Shown here piece after piece: positions 36,012 to 44,743 of a stretch of DNA of 64,000 nt. The stretch is from NCBI RefSeq assembly GCF_002902845.1, contig NZ_PPTF01000019.1, positions 62,001 through 126,000 of the forward strand. Direction: 5' to 3'. Position 1 is the stretch's first letter. Every line of letters begins with the position of its first letter. This DNA comes from Chromobacterium sinusclupearum. Its GTDB lineage: Bacteria; Pseudomonadota; Gammaproteobacteria; Burkholderiales; Chromobacteriaceae. Made by a program: the position numbers and the translations under genes. Under the pieces are notes generated by a model. That model made no database searches and was not told the origin of the DNA. It was given only the letters and a program-made list of their open reading frames with translations.

Positions 36012-36056
36012 CGCGTTTCCACGCCGGAACGCAGGCGGCTTGCGCCGCCCCGCCGC

Positions 36057-38507
36057 CTAACTTTGCAATGCCAGCGTCGGCCGCAGCCGCATGGCGCCGA
36101 GCACATGGCGGCACACCGCCAGCGCCGCCACCACCAGGCATAGCAGCAAGGACAATAACAGCGTCCAGCCGCCAATCGGTGCCCTGGCGACAAAACCAGC
36201 CAGATAGTGGCGAATGAACAGCCAGGCTGGCGGCAGCGACAGCGCCGCGCTGACCGCCAACACCAGCAGGAACTCGCGGCTGACCAGCCCGGCAATCGCC
36301 AGGCCGCCGGCGCCATACAGCTTGCGCAGCACCACCTCCCGCGCCATGCGCTGCACCGAGTATGCCGACAGCACATAAATGCCGAAGGCGGCGATGAGCA
36401 TGGCCACCGCAGAGGCAATCGCCAGCAACTGCGCTGTGCGGATGTCCTGGCCGTAGCGCTTGTCCAGTTGCTGGCCGGCGCTGACCGGCAGCAAGGGATA
36501 ATCCGGAAAGTAGCGCGGCCATAGCTCGGCCAAGGCCTGCCGCATGGCGGACTCGCTGCCGCGGTAGCGTATCGCCAGCGTGCTGGCATAGGGGTTTTGC
36601 GAGCCAATCACGAAATACACCATCGGAATCGCCCGTTCACGCGAGGTTTGCTCGGCGATATCCGCCACCACGGCGCTGATCGGCTTCTTGCCGTCGGCAA
36701 AAGCCTCGGACTCGACAATGCGGCCAATGGCCTGCTGCGGCGAGGCGAAACCCAGGCGACGCGCGGCCGATTCGGACACGACCAGTCCCGCGCCGGGCCG
36801 CGCGGCGCCATTGCCGTCGCATGCCGCGGCGCTCCCCCTCGCCAACAACGGCAGACGATAGGTCGGCAAAAAACCGCAATCAACCATGCGATAGCGCATG
36901 TTCTGGTAGGTTCCGCCGGCCAGGCGGAAATTGTTGGCGTTGTTGCTGTCGCCAGCCGGCGGCCCATCCACGTAGCTCAGAGCCGCCACTTGCGGCTGGC
37001 GCGATAGCGCCGCGCGCAGCACCCTGCGTTGCGCCAGATCCTTGGCATTGGCGTCGCCCGCCGCCACGAACAGCAGCCCATCGCGCTCGAACCCAGCCGG
37101 CAGACGCGTGCCATGCCAGGTTTGCCAGGCCACGGCCAGCGTCACCCCCGCCAGGCCCATGGCGATGCCGAACTGTACCACCGTCAGCCCGCGCCGAAGC
37201 CAGACGCCTTGGCGGGTTTCCTGCTGATCGCGACCGGACAAAGCCTGGGTCGCGCGCACACGGGCGGCAATCCAGGCCGGATAAACGCCGCTGAGCCCGC
37301 CTAGCGCGGCGGCGCCTAGCAGCGTCAGCGCAATACTCCGCCAGCCTATCATGCCGGCCAGGTCGCGCTGCAACAGTTGGCCGAACAGGGGCAGCAGCAG
37401 CCAGGCCAACAGCAGGCCAAGCAGAGCCGCCACCAGCGCGATCAACATCGATTCGGCGATGAACTGCCCAGCCACCCGCCCCACGCCGGCGCCCAACACC
37501 TTGCGCACGCCGATTTCGCGCTGGCGCCGTATCGTGCGGACTGTCGCCAGATTGATGTAATTGATGGCTGCCAGCAGCAGGATCAGCAGGCCGATGGCGG
37601 CGCAGCCCAGCAGCATGGCGCGGTTGCCATGGCGCGCCGGGTCGGCGCTCTGATCGAGTTCCGGGTCCAAGTAGACATCCGGCAGCTTCACCGCGGAGAA
37701 GTCAATCAAGCTTCTCCCCTGCTGCTTGGCCTCAATCGCCTGAAGGCTGGGATCGCGATAGCTGGGAGATTGCTTCAAGGCTTGCGCCAGCAGTGGCCCG
37801 ACCTCAGCCGCCTCATGCCCCGGCTTGAGACGGAAATACAAGGACGCGCCCCAGCTGAACCAGTGTGTATAGAAGTCGGCGTACACGCCATCGCTGGCCA
37901 TTCCGCTCACCCGCCCGCCGAGAATGGCGTAGCGTTGGGTGGCGGTTGCCGGCGGGGTGGCGACAATCGCCGCCACGGTCTGCAGCTTGCCCGCTACGGA
38001 AAACGTCTTGCCCAGCGCCGCGGCGGTGCCAAACATCCGCATCGCTTCTTCTTCGGTCAACGCGGCGCTGTCGGGCCGGGTCAAGGCCTGATGCAGGTCT
38101 CCCGCAAGCGTTTTCAGCTCGAACAATTCGGCAAAATCCGGATCGACCAGCGTCACCCAGCGATTGCTGACCGCGTTGCCCACGCGCACCGGCGCGAAGT
38201 TGCCCATCGCCATGCTGACCCGCTCCGCCACGCCATGATCGCGCAGCACCTGGCCTGCAATCACTGGGACTTCCTGCTGCCAGTCATTGCGCACGCCATC
38301 CATATTCGGCTTGGCCTTCAGCATGTAAACGCGCTCGCGCCCGGCGATATGCCGGTCAAACTGCACAGAGTAGGCGACATAAGCCCACAGCAGCACGCAG
38401 CAGGCAAAGCCGATGGCCAAGCCGCCGATCACCAGCGCGGACCAGCCCGGTTCTTTAAGCAGCCAGCGCCAGCCGACGCGAAAATCTTCCCCTCGCAGGA
38501 AAGCCAT
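36057..38507 (-). CDS. MacB/FtsX-type ABC transporter permease, copy 2
   Basis: An 816-residue permease with two FtsX-like modules. TM1 is at about 20-42 (SALVIGGLAIGFACCVLL), followed by a large MacB-type periplasmic domain to about 270. A TM block contains INYINLATVRTIRRQREIGVRKVLGA, the FtsX coupling segment. A second TM1/periplasmic/TM block ends with RMAREVVLRKLYGAGG. It begins GEDFRVGWRWLLKEPGWSAL, as does the neighbouring permease. ATG 38505-38507 follows GGGGAG. It is the last gene of the minus-strand export operon and a tandem paralogue of the gene at 38573-40993. Confidence 0.9.
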   Translation of the reverse strand: MAFLRGEDFRVGWRWLLKEPGWSALVIGGLAIGFACCVLLWAYVAYSVQFDRHIAGRERVYMLKAKPNMDGVRNDWQQEVPVIAGQVLRDHGVAERVSMAMGNFAPVRVGNAVSNRWVTLVDPDFAELFELKTLAGDLHQALTRPDSAALTEEEAMRMFGTAAALGKTFSVAGKLQTVAAIVATPPATATQRYAILGGRVSGMASDGVYADFYTHWFSWGASLYFRLKPGHEAAEVGPLLAQALKQSPSYRDPSLQAIEAKQQGRSLIDFSAVKLPDVYLDPELDQSADPARHGNRAMLLGCAAIGLLILLLAAINYINLATVRTIRRQREIGVRKVLGAGVGRVAGQFIAESMLIALVAALLGLLLAWLLLPLFGQLLQRDLAGMIGWRSIALTLLGAAALGGLSGVYPAWIAARVRATQALSGRDQQETRQGVWLRRGLTVVQFGIAMGLAGVTLAVAWQTWHGTRLPAGFERDGLLFVAAGDANAKDLAQRRVLRAALSRQPQVAALSYVDGPPAGDSNNANNFRLAGGTYQNMRYRMVDCGFLPTYRLPLLARGSAAACDGNGAARPGAGLVVSESAARRLGFASPQQAIGRIVESEAFADGKKPISAVVADIAEQTSRERAIPMVYFVIGSQNPYASTLAIRYRGSESAMRQALAELWPRYFPDYPLLPVSAGQQLDKRYGQDIRTAQLLAIASAVAMLIAAFGIYVLSAYSVQRMAREVVLRKLYGAGGLAIAGLVSREFLLVLAVSAALSLPPAWLFIRHYLAGFVARAPIGGWTLLLSLLLCLVVAALAVCRHVLGAMRLRPTLALQS

Positions 38508-38529
38508 GTGTTCTCCCCTATTCCATACA

Positions 38530-38563
38530 GGCCAGACCGTCGCCAGGCGCGCCCGGTCTGGCC
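38530..38563 (-). other. Intercistronic stem-loop between the two permease genes
   Basis: GGCCAGACCG and CGGTCTGGCC form a perfect 10-bp stem with a 14-base GC-rich loop. On the minus-strand transcript no T-run follows, so it may stabilise or attenuate the mRNA rather than end it. Confidence 0.45.
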
Positions 38564-38572
38564 ATTTTCTTG

Positions 38573-40993
38573 TCAACCGCGCAGGGCCAATACCGGACGC
38601 AAGCTCAAGGCAGCCAGCAGATGGCGGCACACCGCCAGCGCCGCCACCACCAAGCATAGCAGCAAGGACAATAACAGCGTCCAGCCACCAATCGGCGCGC
38701 GCTCGACGAAACCGGCCATGTACTGCTGGATATACAGCCACGCCGGCAGCAAGCCGATGACCGCGCCCGCCAGCAGCACCCACAGGAATTCCCGGCCGAT
38801 CAGGCTGGCGATGGCGGCCTTGCCCGCGCCGTGCAATTTGCGCAACACCACTTCGCGCGCCATGCGCTGCACGGAATAGGCGGCGAGCACATAAATGCCA
38901 AAAGAAGCGATCAGCAAAGCGACGCCAGCCGCCGCGGCCAGTAGGCCCGCCTGCCTGGCGTCAGAAGCGTAACGCTGATCCAGCCTGTAACGCGCGCTTT
39001 CCATCTTCAAGGGATAGTCCGGGAAATAACGCGGCCACAAACCGGCAATGCCCGCGCGCACCGCGGCTTCGCTGCCCTGGAAACGCACGGACAGCACGTC
39101 GGCGACATGCCCGCTCGCCAAATACAGCCAGGAACGCGCTTTTTCATGCGCCGACTGCAGGCGAATATCCGACACCACACCCACCACCATGCAGCCGTCA
39201 CCAGAGCCTTCGGCCCGCAGTTTTCTGCCCAGCGCCAACTGCGGCGCGGCATAACCCAGATCGCGCGCGCCAGACGCGCTCAGCACGCACTCGCGCCTTG
39301 CCTCATCCTGCGGGCTGGCGCAGCCGGGCAGCAAATGCCCGGCCAACAGCTTGACGCAATAGGTCTCCAGATAATCGCAGCCAACGCTGCGCACTTCCAG
39401 ATTGACCGAGCTGCCCCCGTTCTTGACGCTGGTGAGGTTCATGCTGCTGTCGGCCAAGTTATTGACGCTCAGCGCCGCGCCGCGCACGCCGGGCAAGGCG
39501 GCCACCGCGGTACGCAGGGCCGCGCGCTCGGAGACGCTGCTGCCAGTCTGCAGGGTCAGCAGCCCCTCCACCTGCAGGCCGGTGTCCAGCCGGCTGCCAT
39601 ACCAGGCCTGCCAAGCGATGGCCAAGGTCACGCCGCTCAGCGCCATGGCGACGGCGAATTGCGTCACCGTCAAGGCGCGGCGCAGCCAGACGCCGCGCGC
39701 CGTTTCCTGCTGATCTCGCCCAGACAGCGCCTGCGTAGCCCGCACCCTCGTCGCCACCCAGGCCGGGTAAGCGCCCGCCAAGCCGCCCACGGCCACCGCC
39801 GCCAGCAGGGCCAGCGCCACGCTGCCCAGAGTGAACATGCCGGCCAACTCACGTTGCATCAGGAATGCGAAACCCGGCAGCAGCAGCCACGCCAGCAGCA
39901 AACCCAGCATCATCGCCAGCACGGACACCAGCACGGACTCCAGCAGGAACTGCCCGGCCACGCGGCCCACGCTGGCGCCCAATACCTTGCGCACGCCTAT
40001 TTCGCGCTGGCGGCGTATCGTGCGCACCGTGCTCAAGTTGACGTAATTGATCGCCGCCAGCAGCAGGATCAGCAGGCCGATGGCGGCCAGCCCCCACACC
40101 TCGCCCGGTTTGGCATGGTCTTGACCGTCGCCCCCCAGGCCGGAGTCCAGCTTGGGGTCCAGGTACACATCGGCCAGCGAGGCTGCGTCATACGTCACCA
40201 TGGGCCGGTTCTTCAGCATTTGCCGAAACTCCGGAGGCAAGCCGCGCGAGAAGGCGGAATGCTCGAAAGCCTGCTGCAGCTTGGCCACCACCTGCTCGCT
40301 GGAAACGCCGGCGCGCGGCTGGAAATAGACACTGCCTGACACCCCGCCCCAGTTATCCAGCATGGCCCGCGCCATTTTGTCATCCATCACCGAGAAATGG
40401 CGCGCCGCCAAAATGTCATAGCTCCGGGTGGAGGTGGGCGGCGGCGCCGCCACTACGGCGGCCACCACGATGTTCTCGCCGTTGATGCGCAGCGTCTTGC
40501 CGACCACAGCCGCGCTGCCGAACAATTGCCTGGCCTTGTCATCGGTCAGCGCCACCCGATCCGGCCGGCTCAACGCCGCGGCCAGATCCCCCGCCAGCAC
40601 CTTGACTTCGAACAAGTGGGCGAAGTCAGGATCCACCTGCAACACCTCCTGCATGCTGACCGCCCGTCCCACCCGCACCGCCAACAGGCTGCTCCAGGCG
40701 ATGCTGGTCCGATCGACCAAGCCGCCGTCGCGCATCGCCTGAGCGGCGGGAAAAGGCGCGACGTTAAGCCACTTGTTATCCATGCCCGGCAGATTGAAGC
40801 GCGCCTCCAGCTGGTAGACCCGCTCCCTATCCTGCAGATGCTGGTTGTATTGCAGCGAATAGCGCGCGTAGCCCATCAACAGGAAGCAGCAGGCGAAGCC
40901 CACCGCCAGGCCGGCGATCACCAACGCCGACCAGCCCGGCTCCTTGATCAGCCAACGCCAGCCGACCCGAAAATCTCGCAGGATTTCATGCAT
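38573..40993 (-). CDS. MacB/FtsX-type ABC transporter permease, copy 1
   Basis: An 806-residue permease with the same two-module layout as its downstream paralogue. It begins MHEILRDFRVGWRWLIKEPG and has INYVNLSTVRTIRRQREIGVRKVLGA in the first TM block and RMAREVVLRKLHGAGK in the second. ATG 40991-40993 follows AAGGAGA; an in-frame ATG ten codons upstream would overlap the ATPase gene and lacks a good site. The C-terminal helix region RAPIGGWTLLLSLLLCLVVA is identical to that of the other copy. The two permeases may form a heterodimer with the ATPase. Confidence 0.9.
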   Translation of the reverse strand: MHEILRDFRVGWRWLIKEPGWSALVIAGLAVGFACCFLLMGYARYSLQYNQHLQDRERVYQLEARFNLPGMDNKWLNVAPFPAAQAMRDGGLVDRTSIAWSSLLAVRVGRAVSMQEVLQVDPDFAHLFEVKVLAGDLAAALSRPDRVALTDDKARQLFGSAAVVGKTLRINGENIVVAAVVAAPPPTSTRSYDILAARHFSVMDDKMARAMLDNWGGVSGSVYFQPRAGVSSEQVVAKLQQAFEHSAFSRGLPPEFRQMLKNRPMVTYDAASLADVYLDPKLDSGLGGDGQDHAKPGEVWGLAAIGLLILLLAAINYVNLSTVRTIRRQREIGVRKVLGASVGRVAGQFLLESVLVSVLAMMLGLLLAWLLLPGFAFLMQRELAGMFTLGSVALALLAAVAVGGLAGAYPAWVATRVRATQALSGRDQQETARGVWLRRALTVTQFAVAMALSGVTLAIAWQAWYGSRLDTGLQVEGLLTLQTGSSVSERAALRTAVAALPGVRGAALSVNNLADSSMNLTSVKNGGSSVNLEVRSVGCDYLETYCVKLLAGHLLPGCASPQDEARRECVLSASGARDLGYAAPQLALGRKLRAEGSGDGCMVVGVVSDIRLQSAHEKARSWLYLASGHVADVLSVRFQGSEAAVRAGIAGLWPRYFPDYPLKMESARYRLDQRYASDARQAGLLAAAAGVALLIASFGIYVLAAYSVQRMAREVVLRKLHGAGKAAIASLIGREFLWVLLAGAVIGLLPAWLYIQQYMAGFVERAPIGGWTLLLSLLLCLVVAALAVCRHLLAALSLRPVLALRG

Positions 40994-41003
40994 GCCCGTC
41001 TCC

Positions 41004-41681
41004 TTACAGCTGGATGGCGTCAACCACTACGCGGCCGTCCAGCATATTGATCGTGCGCGAGGCCAGCGCGGCGTGGGACGGCGAGTGGGTGACCATCACC
41101 ACGGTGGTGCCGTCGGCGTTGATTTCCCGCAGCATTTTCATCACCTCGTCGCCGTGGGCGCTATCCAGATTGCCGGTGGGTTCGTCGGCCAGCAGCAAGG
41201 CCGGCCGCGACACCAGCGCGCGGGCGATGGCCACCCGTTGCTGCTGGCCGCCAGACAACTGCGACGGACGGTGGCCGGCGCGATGGGCCACGCCCAGCCG
41301 CTCCAGCGCCGCGTCCACGCGCTGCTTGCGTTCGGCCGACGGCACGTCTGAATACTCCAGCGCCAGCGCCACGTTTTCGCGCACCGTCAGCTCCTCGATC
41401 AGGTTGAAGCTCTGAAAAATGAAGCCGATGCGGCCGCGCCGCAGCTGGTTGAGCCGCGATTCGCTCCAACCGGCGACGTTTTGGCCGTCGAACCAGTATT
41501 CGCCGCCATTGGGCACGTCCAAGAGGCCCAGCAGCGACAGCAACGTGGACTTGCCGCAGCCGGACGGGCCGGTCACCGCCACGTACTCGCCGGCCTCGAT
41601 TTCCAGATCCACGCCATTGAGCGCGCGGGTTTGCACTTCGCCGCCGATATGCAGCTTGCTGATGTTCTTCAGCTTGATCAT
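41004..41681 (-). CDS. ABC transporter ATP-binding protein (MacB/LolD type)
   Basis: A 225-residue ATPase. Walker A is TGPSGCGKSTLL, the Q-loop is IFQSFNLIEELTVREN, the signature is LSGGQQQRVAIARAL, Walker B is LLLADEPTGNLDS, and the H-loop is VTHSPSHA. EPTGNLD and NQLRRGRIGFIFQ are typical of the MacB/LolD group, which extrudes peptides, lipids or drugs rather than importing them. ATG 41679-41681 follows GGGAG. It lies 10 bases before the first permease and 17 bases after the adaptor. Confidence 0.93.
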   Translation of the reverse strand: MIKLKNISKLHIGGEVQTRALNGVDLEIEAGEYVAVTGPSGCGKSTLLSLLGLLDVPNGGEYWFDGQNVAGWSESRLNQLRRGRIGFIFQSFNLIEELTVRENVALALEYSDVPSAERKQRVDAALERLGVAHRAGHRPSQLSGGQQQRVAIARALVSRPALLLADEPTGNLDSAHGDEVMKMLREINADGTTVVMVTHSPSHAALASRTINMLDGRVVVDAIQL

Positions 41682-41698
41682 CGTTTTCTTCTCCCTTG

Positions 41699-42988
41699 TC
41701 ATTGCAGCGTCAGTTGCGCGTATTTGCCGAAGGCGGCGTAAGACGAGACGATGACCCGCTCGCCGGCCTTCAATCCGTCCACTACTTCCAGCTGGGTCTG
41801 GCTGCGGCGGCCCAGGCGGATGGCGCGGCGCTCGGCGCGGCTGCCGTCGGCATTCAGCACCATGGCCCATGCGCCGCCGGTATCGTTGACGAAAGCGCCG
41901 TTGGGCAACACCAAGCCCGACACCGCCTGTCCCAGCATCAGCCTGCCGTCCAGCCCCTGGCCCGCGTTCAGCGCGCCGGCCGGCTGCGCGTCGAACAACA
42001 GCTCAAGCTGGAAATGGCCGTCCTGCACCTGCGGATTGATATTGCTGACTCTGGCGGTCGTCGTCGCGCCGCCGTCCAGCTCGATGGCGGCCTGCTGGCC
42101 GCGCTTCACCCGCGCCAGATAGAACTCGTCCACTTGCGCCGTCAGCTTGTAACGGCCCTGCCCATCGACCCGGCCCACGCGGTCGCCCGGCTTCAGCGAG
42201 CTGCCGACCTGGGCGGTGAAATTGGTCAGCTGGCCATCCATGGGCGCGCGCAGCGACAACGCCGCCAGGCTGTCCGATGCCATCTTTGTGCCGCGGCTCA
42301 GCTCATCCTGCGCCTGCTGCATCTGCCGCAACGCATTTGCCTTGATGCCCAGCTCGCGCGCCTGGCTCTGCTGCTCGTCGCGGTAGTCTTCGCGATACTG
42401 CTGCAGCCGGTCGCGCGAATCCTCCAGCGCGGCGGTGGAGATAAAACCCTGCGCCGCCAGCGTCGCATCGCGCCGGTATTGGCGCTCCTGCTGCTTCAGT
42501 TTCAGGGCCAGGTCGCTTAGCCGGCGGCGGTAGTCGCTGCGCGTCGCCTCCAACTGTTCGCGGGTGGACGACAGATTGGCGTACTGCTGCGCCAGATCGG
42601 ACTTGCGCGCCAATAGGTCCAGCTGGCGCTGCGGATTGGACAGCCGCAACAGCACCTGGCCGGCCTTGACCTTGTCGCCATCGTGAACCAGCACCTCGTC
42701 CACCCGGCCGCCCTCTACCAGATCCAGCAGCACCGACTGCGCCGGCTGCACCGTGGCGCGCAGGATCACCTCGTCGCTGAAGCGGCCCTGGGTGACGGTG
42801 GCGATCTGCAGCTCGCTCGCCGCCACGCGCAATCCGGACGGCTGCCAAGCCCACCATGCCGCAGCGCCGCCCAAGGCCAACAACAGCGCGGCCAGGCCAG
42901 CCAGGCGGCCGCGGCTCCAGCGCTTGCGCGCCACCACCTCATCCATGGCCGCGCCGCTGACCGGCGCCTCCGCATGCGCCTCGCTCAC
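41699..42988 (-). CDS. HlyD/MacA-type periplasmic adaptor protein
   Basis: A 429-residue membrane-fusion protein. One N-terminal TM helix (about 29-47) is followed by a lipoyl half-motif (VLVHDGDKVKAGQVLLRL), a long coiled coil (about 125-240), the returning lipoyl half (LRAPMDGQLTNF) and beta-barrel domains. It would bridge the inner-membrane ABC transporter to an outer-membrane channel, not encoded here. Its start overlaps the stop of the 62-codon gene upstream by 4 bases (ATGA), a sign of coupled translation. Confidence 0.9.
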   Translation of the reverse strand: MSEAHAEAPVSGAAMDEVVARKRWSRGRLAGLAALLLALGGAAAWWAWQPSGLRVAASELQIATVTQGRFSDEVILRATVQPAQSVLLDLVEGGRVDEVLVHDGDKVKAGQVLLRLSNPQRQLDLLARKSDLAQQYANLSSTREQLEATRSDYRRRLSDLALKLKQQERQYRRDATLAAQGFISTAALEDSRDRLQQYREDYRDEQQSQARELGIKANALRQMQQAQDELSRGTKMASDSLAALSLRAPMDGQLTNFTAQVGSSLKPGDRVGRVDGQGRYKLTAQVDEFYLARVKRGQQAAIELDGGATTTARVSNINPQVQDGHFQLELLFDAQPAGALNAGQGLDGRLMLGQAVSGLVLPNGAFVNDTGGAWAMVLNADGSRAERRAIRLGRRSQTQLEVVDGLKAGERVIVSSYAAFGKYAQLTLQ

Positions 42989-43173
42989 GCCACTCCTCCC
43001 GCCAGCCAGGACAATTGCAGTTTCAGACTGAATACGCCCAGATTGGCCGCCACCCGCATGCCGCCCGCTCCCAGGTGGCAGGCGAAAGACAGCGACGCCT
43101 CCTCCAGGACGATGCCCATCAGGACCAAAACGGCAAACAGCGCCAACACTATCCAGGGAAATTTGCGGTTCAT
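42985..43173 (-). CDS. 62-residue membrane or secreted peptide, first gene of the export operon
   Basis: The product starts MNRKFPWIVLALFAVLVLMG: two basic residues and a 20-residue hydrophobic helix. A tail of about 35 residues, rich in Gly, Leu and Ala (HLGAGGMRVAANLG), follows with one Cys. A strong AGGTGAT ribosome binding site precedes the ATG. The stop overlaps the adaptor start by 4 bases, and a near-perfect sigma54 promoter lies just upstream, so I regard it as a real gene. It could be a small transporter subunit, a leader peptide, or the precursor of an exported peptide. I do not recognise a family. Confidence 0.72.
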   Translation of the reverse strand: MNRKFPWIVLALFAVLVLMGIVLEEASLSFACHLGAGGMRVAANLGVFSLKLQLSWLAGGVA

Positions 43174-43206
43174 GACATCACCTCGCTTCGACTATGCCCT
43201 TGTCAC

Positions 43207-43222
43207 AGCAAGCTCCGTGCCA
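43207..43222 (-). promoter_or_regulatory. Sigma54 (RpoN) promoter of the export operon
   Basis: On the minus strand TGGCACG-GAGC-TTGCT matches the consensus TGGCACG-N4-TTGCW at every conserved position. It ends 33 bases before the start of the 62-residue gene. A sigma54 activator is encoded divergently. Confidence 0.85.
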
Positions 43223-43273
43223 GAATTTAAATCATTGAATATGAATGGAAAATTGATTCAGCCTCCCAAAACC

Positions 43274-43329
43274 GTCCGGAACCGGACAGCCATCGGCGTC
43301 CGATAGCGGACACTGTCCGCCCGGCGGAC
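43274..43329. promoter_or_regulatory. Three GTCCG/CGGAC palindromes, probable activator binding sites
   Basis: GTCCG-GAAC-CGGAC (43274-43287), GTCCG-ATAG-CGGAC (43298-43311) and GTCCG-CCCGG-CGGAC (43315-43329) lie between the divergent operons. The first is centred about 85 bases upstream of the expected sigma54 start, where enhancer sites normally lie. The third has a 5-base rather than 4-base spacer and could instead control the regulator genes. Confidence 0.75.
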
Positions 43330-43399
43330 AGCGCCGCACTTGCCAAGCCGCCGGCGACGACGCAACATCATGACTTTGTGCTAATTAAAAGGTGGGCCG

Positions 43400-44743
43400 A
43401 TGAGCCGCCCCGTGATCTTGCTGATAGAAGACGACGAAGACGTCGCGCTAGCAGCGCGCATGCTGCTGCGCAAACTCGATGCCGACTTCGTCCACCTGCC
43501 GCATCCGCAGCTGTTCGATGCTTGGCAACGCCATCGTCAAGCCGATATCGTGCTGCTGGATCTGAACTACTCCCCCGGCGCGATAGACGGCGCGGAAGGC
43601 TTGGCCATGCTGGCCAGGCTGCGCGCGCTGGCTCGGCCGCCGCAGGTCTTCGCCTTGACCGCCTATGCCGACGTGCCGCTGGCGGTGGCCGCGCTGAAGC
43701 AAGGCGCCAGCGACTTCATCACCAAGCCCTGGCAAAACGACAAGCTGCTGCAGACGGTGGCCAGCGCGCTGCGCGCATTGCAAGCCGCGTCACCGTCCAG
43801 CCACGCGGCGGACGACGAACTGCTAGGCCAATCGCCGGCGATGCGGACTTTGCGCGCGCTGATCGCCAGCGTGGCGCCCACCGATGCCAATGTGCTGATT
43901 CTGGGCGAAAACGGCGTCGGCAAGGAGCTGGTGGCGCGGGCGATCCATCGCGCCTCGCAGCGGCGTCATGGCCCCTTCCAAAGCGTGGACATGGGCGCGG
44001 TGCCGGAATCGACGTTCGATAGCGAACTGTTCGGCCACCGCAAGGGCGCGTTCACCGACGCCCGCGCCGACCGCACAGGCCGCTTCCAGAGCGCGGCTGG
44101 CGGCACGCTGTTTCTGGACGAGATAGGCAATCTGCCCTTGGCCAACCAGGCCAGGCTGCTGACCGCGCTGGAACGCCGCCAGATCACGCCATTGGGCGCA
44201 GACCGGCCGGAAGCGCTGGACGTGCGGGTGGTCAGCGCCACCAATCTGCCGGAAATCCAGCTGCATGATCCGCAATGTTTCCGCCGCGACCTGCTGTTCC
44301 GCCTCAATACCATCGTGCTGCGCGTGCCGCCGCTGCGCGAGCGGCGTGAGGATGTCCCGCTGCTGGCGCGACACTACCTGCTCCATTACGCCGAGCAATA
44401 CCGCAAGCCCTTGCGCGAGCTGTCCGAAGCCGCGCAGCAAAGCTTGCAGGCGCATGACTGGCCGGGCAATGTGCGGGCCCTGCGCCACGCCTGCGAACGC
44501 GCGGTCATTCTGGCCCAGGGCGAGCGTTACCAGGCGGCGGATTTCGATTTGGCCGGGGTCCCGGCGATGGAAACGCCTTTGGCGGCCCCAGCCGGCGGGC
44601 TGAAACTGGAAGAACAGGAAAGGCAGACCATACGCCAGGCGCTGGAGCAATCCGCCGGCAACATCAGTCACGCCGCCAAGCTATTGGGCCTGTCGCGCGC
44701 CGCGCTGTATCGCCGGATGGAAAAACATGGCCTTCAAGCTTGA
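43400..44743 (+). CDS. NtrC-family sigma54-dependent response regulator
   Basis: A 447-residue activator. The receiver domain (1-125) has phosphoacceptor Asp54 (IVLLDLN) and Lys109 (ITKPW). The AAA+ domain has Walker A GENGVGKE (169-176), Walker B GTLFLDE (235-241) and the sigma54-contact loop GAFTDA (216-221), where the textbook sequence is GAFTGA. The C-terminus is a Fis-type helix-turn-helix (ISHAAKLLGLSRAALYRRM). ATG follows AGGTGG. It overlaps the kinase gene by 17 bases. It most likely binds the palindromes upstream and activates the divergent sigma54 promoter. Confidence 0.93.
   Translation: MSRPVILLIEDDEDVALAARMLLRKLDADFVHLPHPQLFDAWQRHRQADIVLLDLNYSPGAIDGAEGLAMLARLRALARPPQVFALTAYADVPLAVAALKQGASDFITKPWQNDKLLQTVASALRALQAASPSSHAADDELLGQSPAMRTLRALIASVAPTDANVLILGENGVGKELVARAIHRASQRRHGPFQSVDMGAVPESTFDSELFGHRKGAFTDARADRTGRFQSAAGGTLFLDEIGNLPLANQARLLTALERRQITPLGADRPEALDVRVVSATNLPEIQLHDPQCFRRDLLFRLNTIVLRVPPLRERREDVPLLARHYLLHYAEQYRKPLRELSEAAQQSLQAHDWPGNVRALRHACERAVILAQGERYQAADFDLAGVPAMETPLAAPAGGLKLEEQERQTIRQALEQSAGNISHAAKLLGLSRAALYRRMEKHGLQA

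Larger units (their letters stand above)
35813..36014 (+). repeat. 202-bp inverted repeat, left copy (tRNA-Arg, tRNA-Glu, terminator)
   Basis: Every base from 35813 to 36014 is matched by the reverse complement of 48831-49032. The repeat contains the complete second tRNA-Arg, the tRNA-Glu, the spacer and the terminator. Identity stops at once outside these limits on the tRNA-Arg side and, after one mismatch, fades on the other. Confidence 0.92.
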
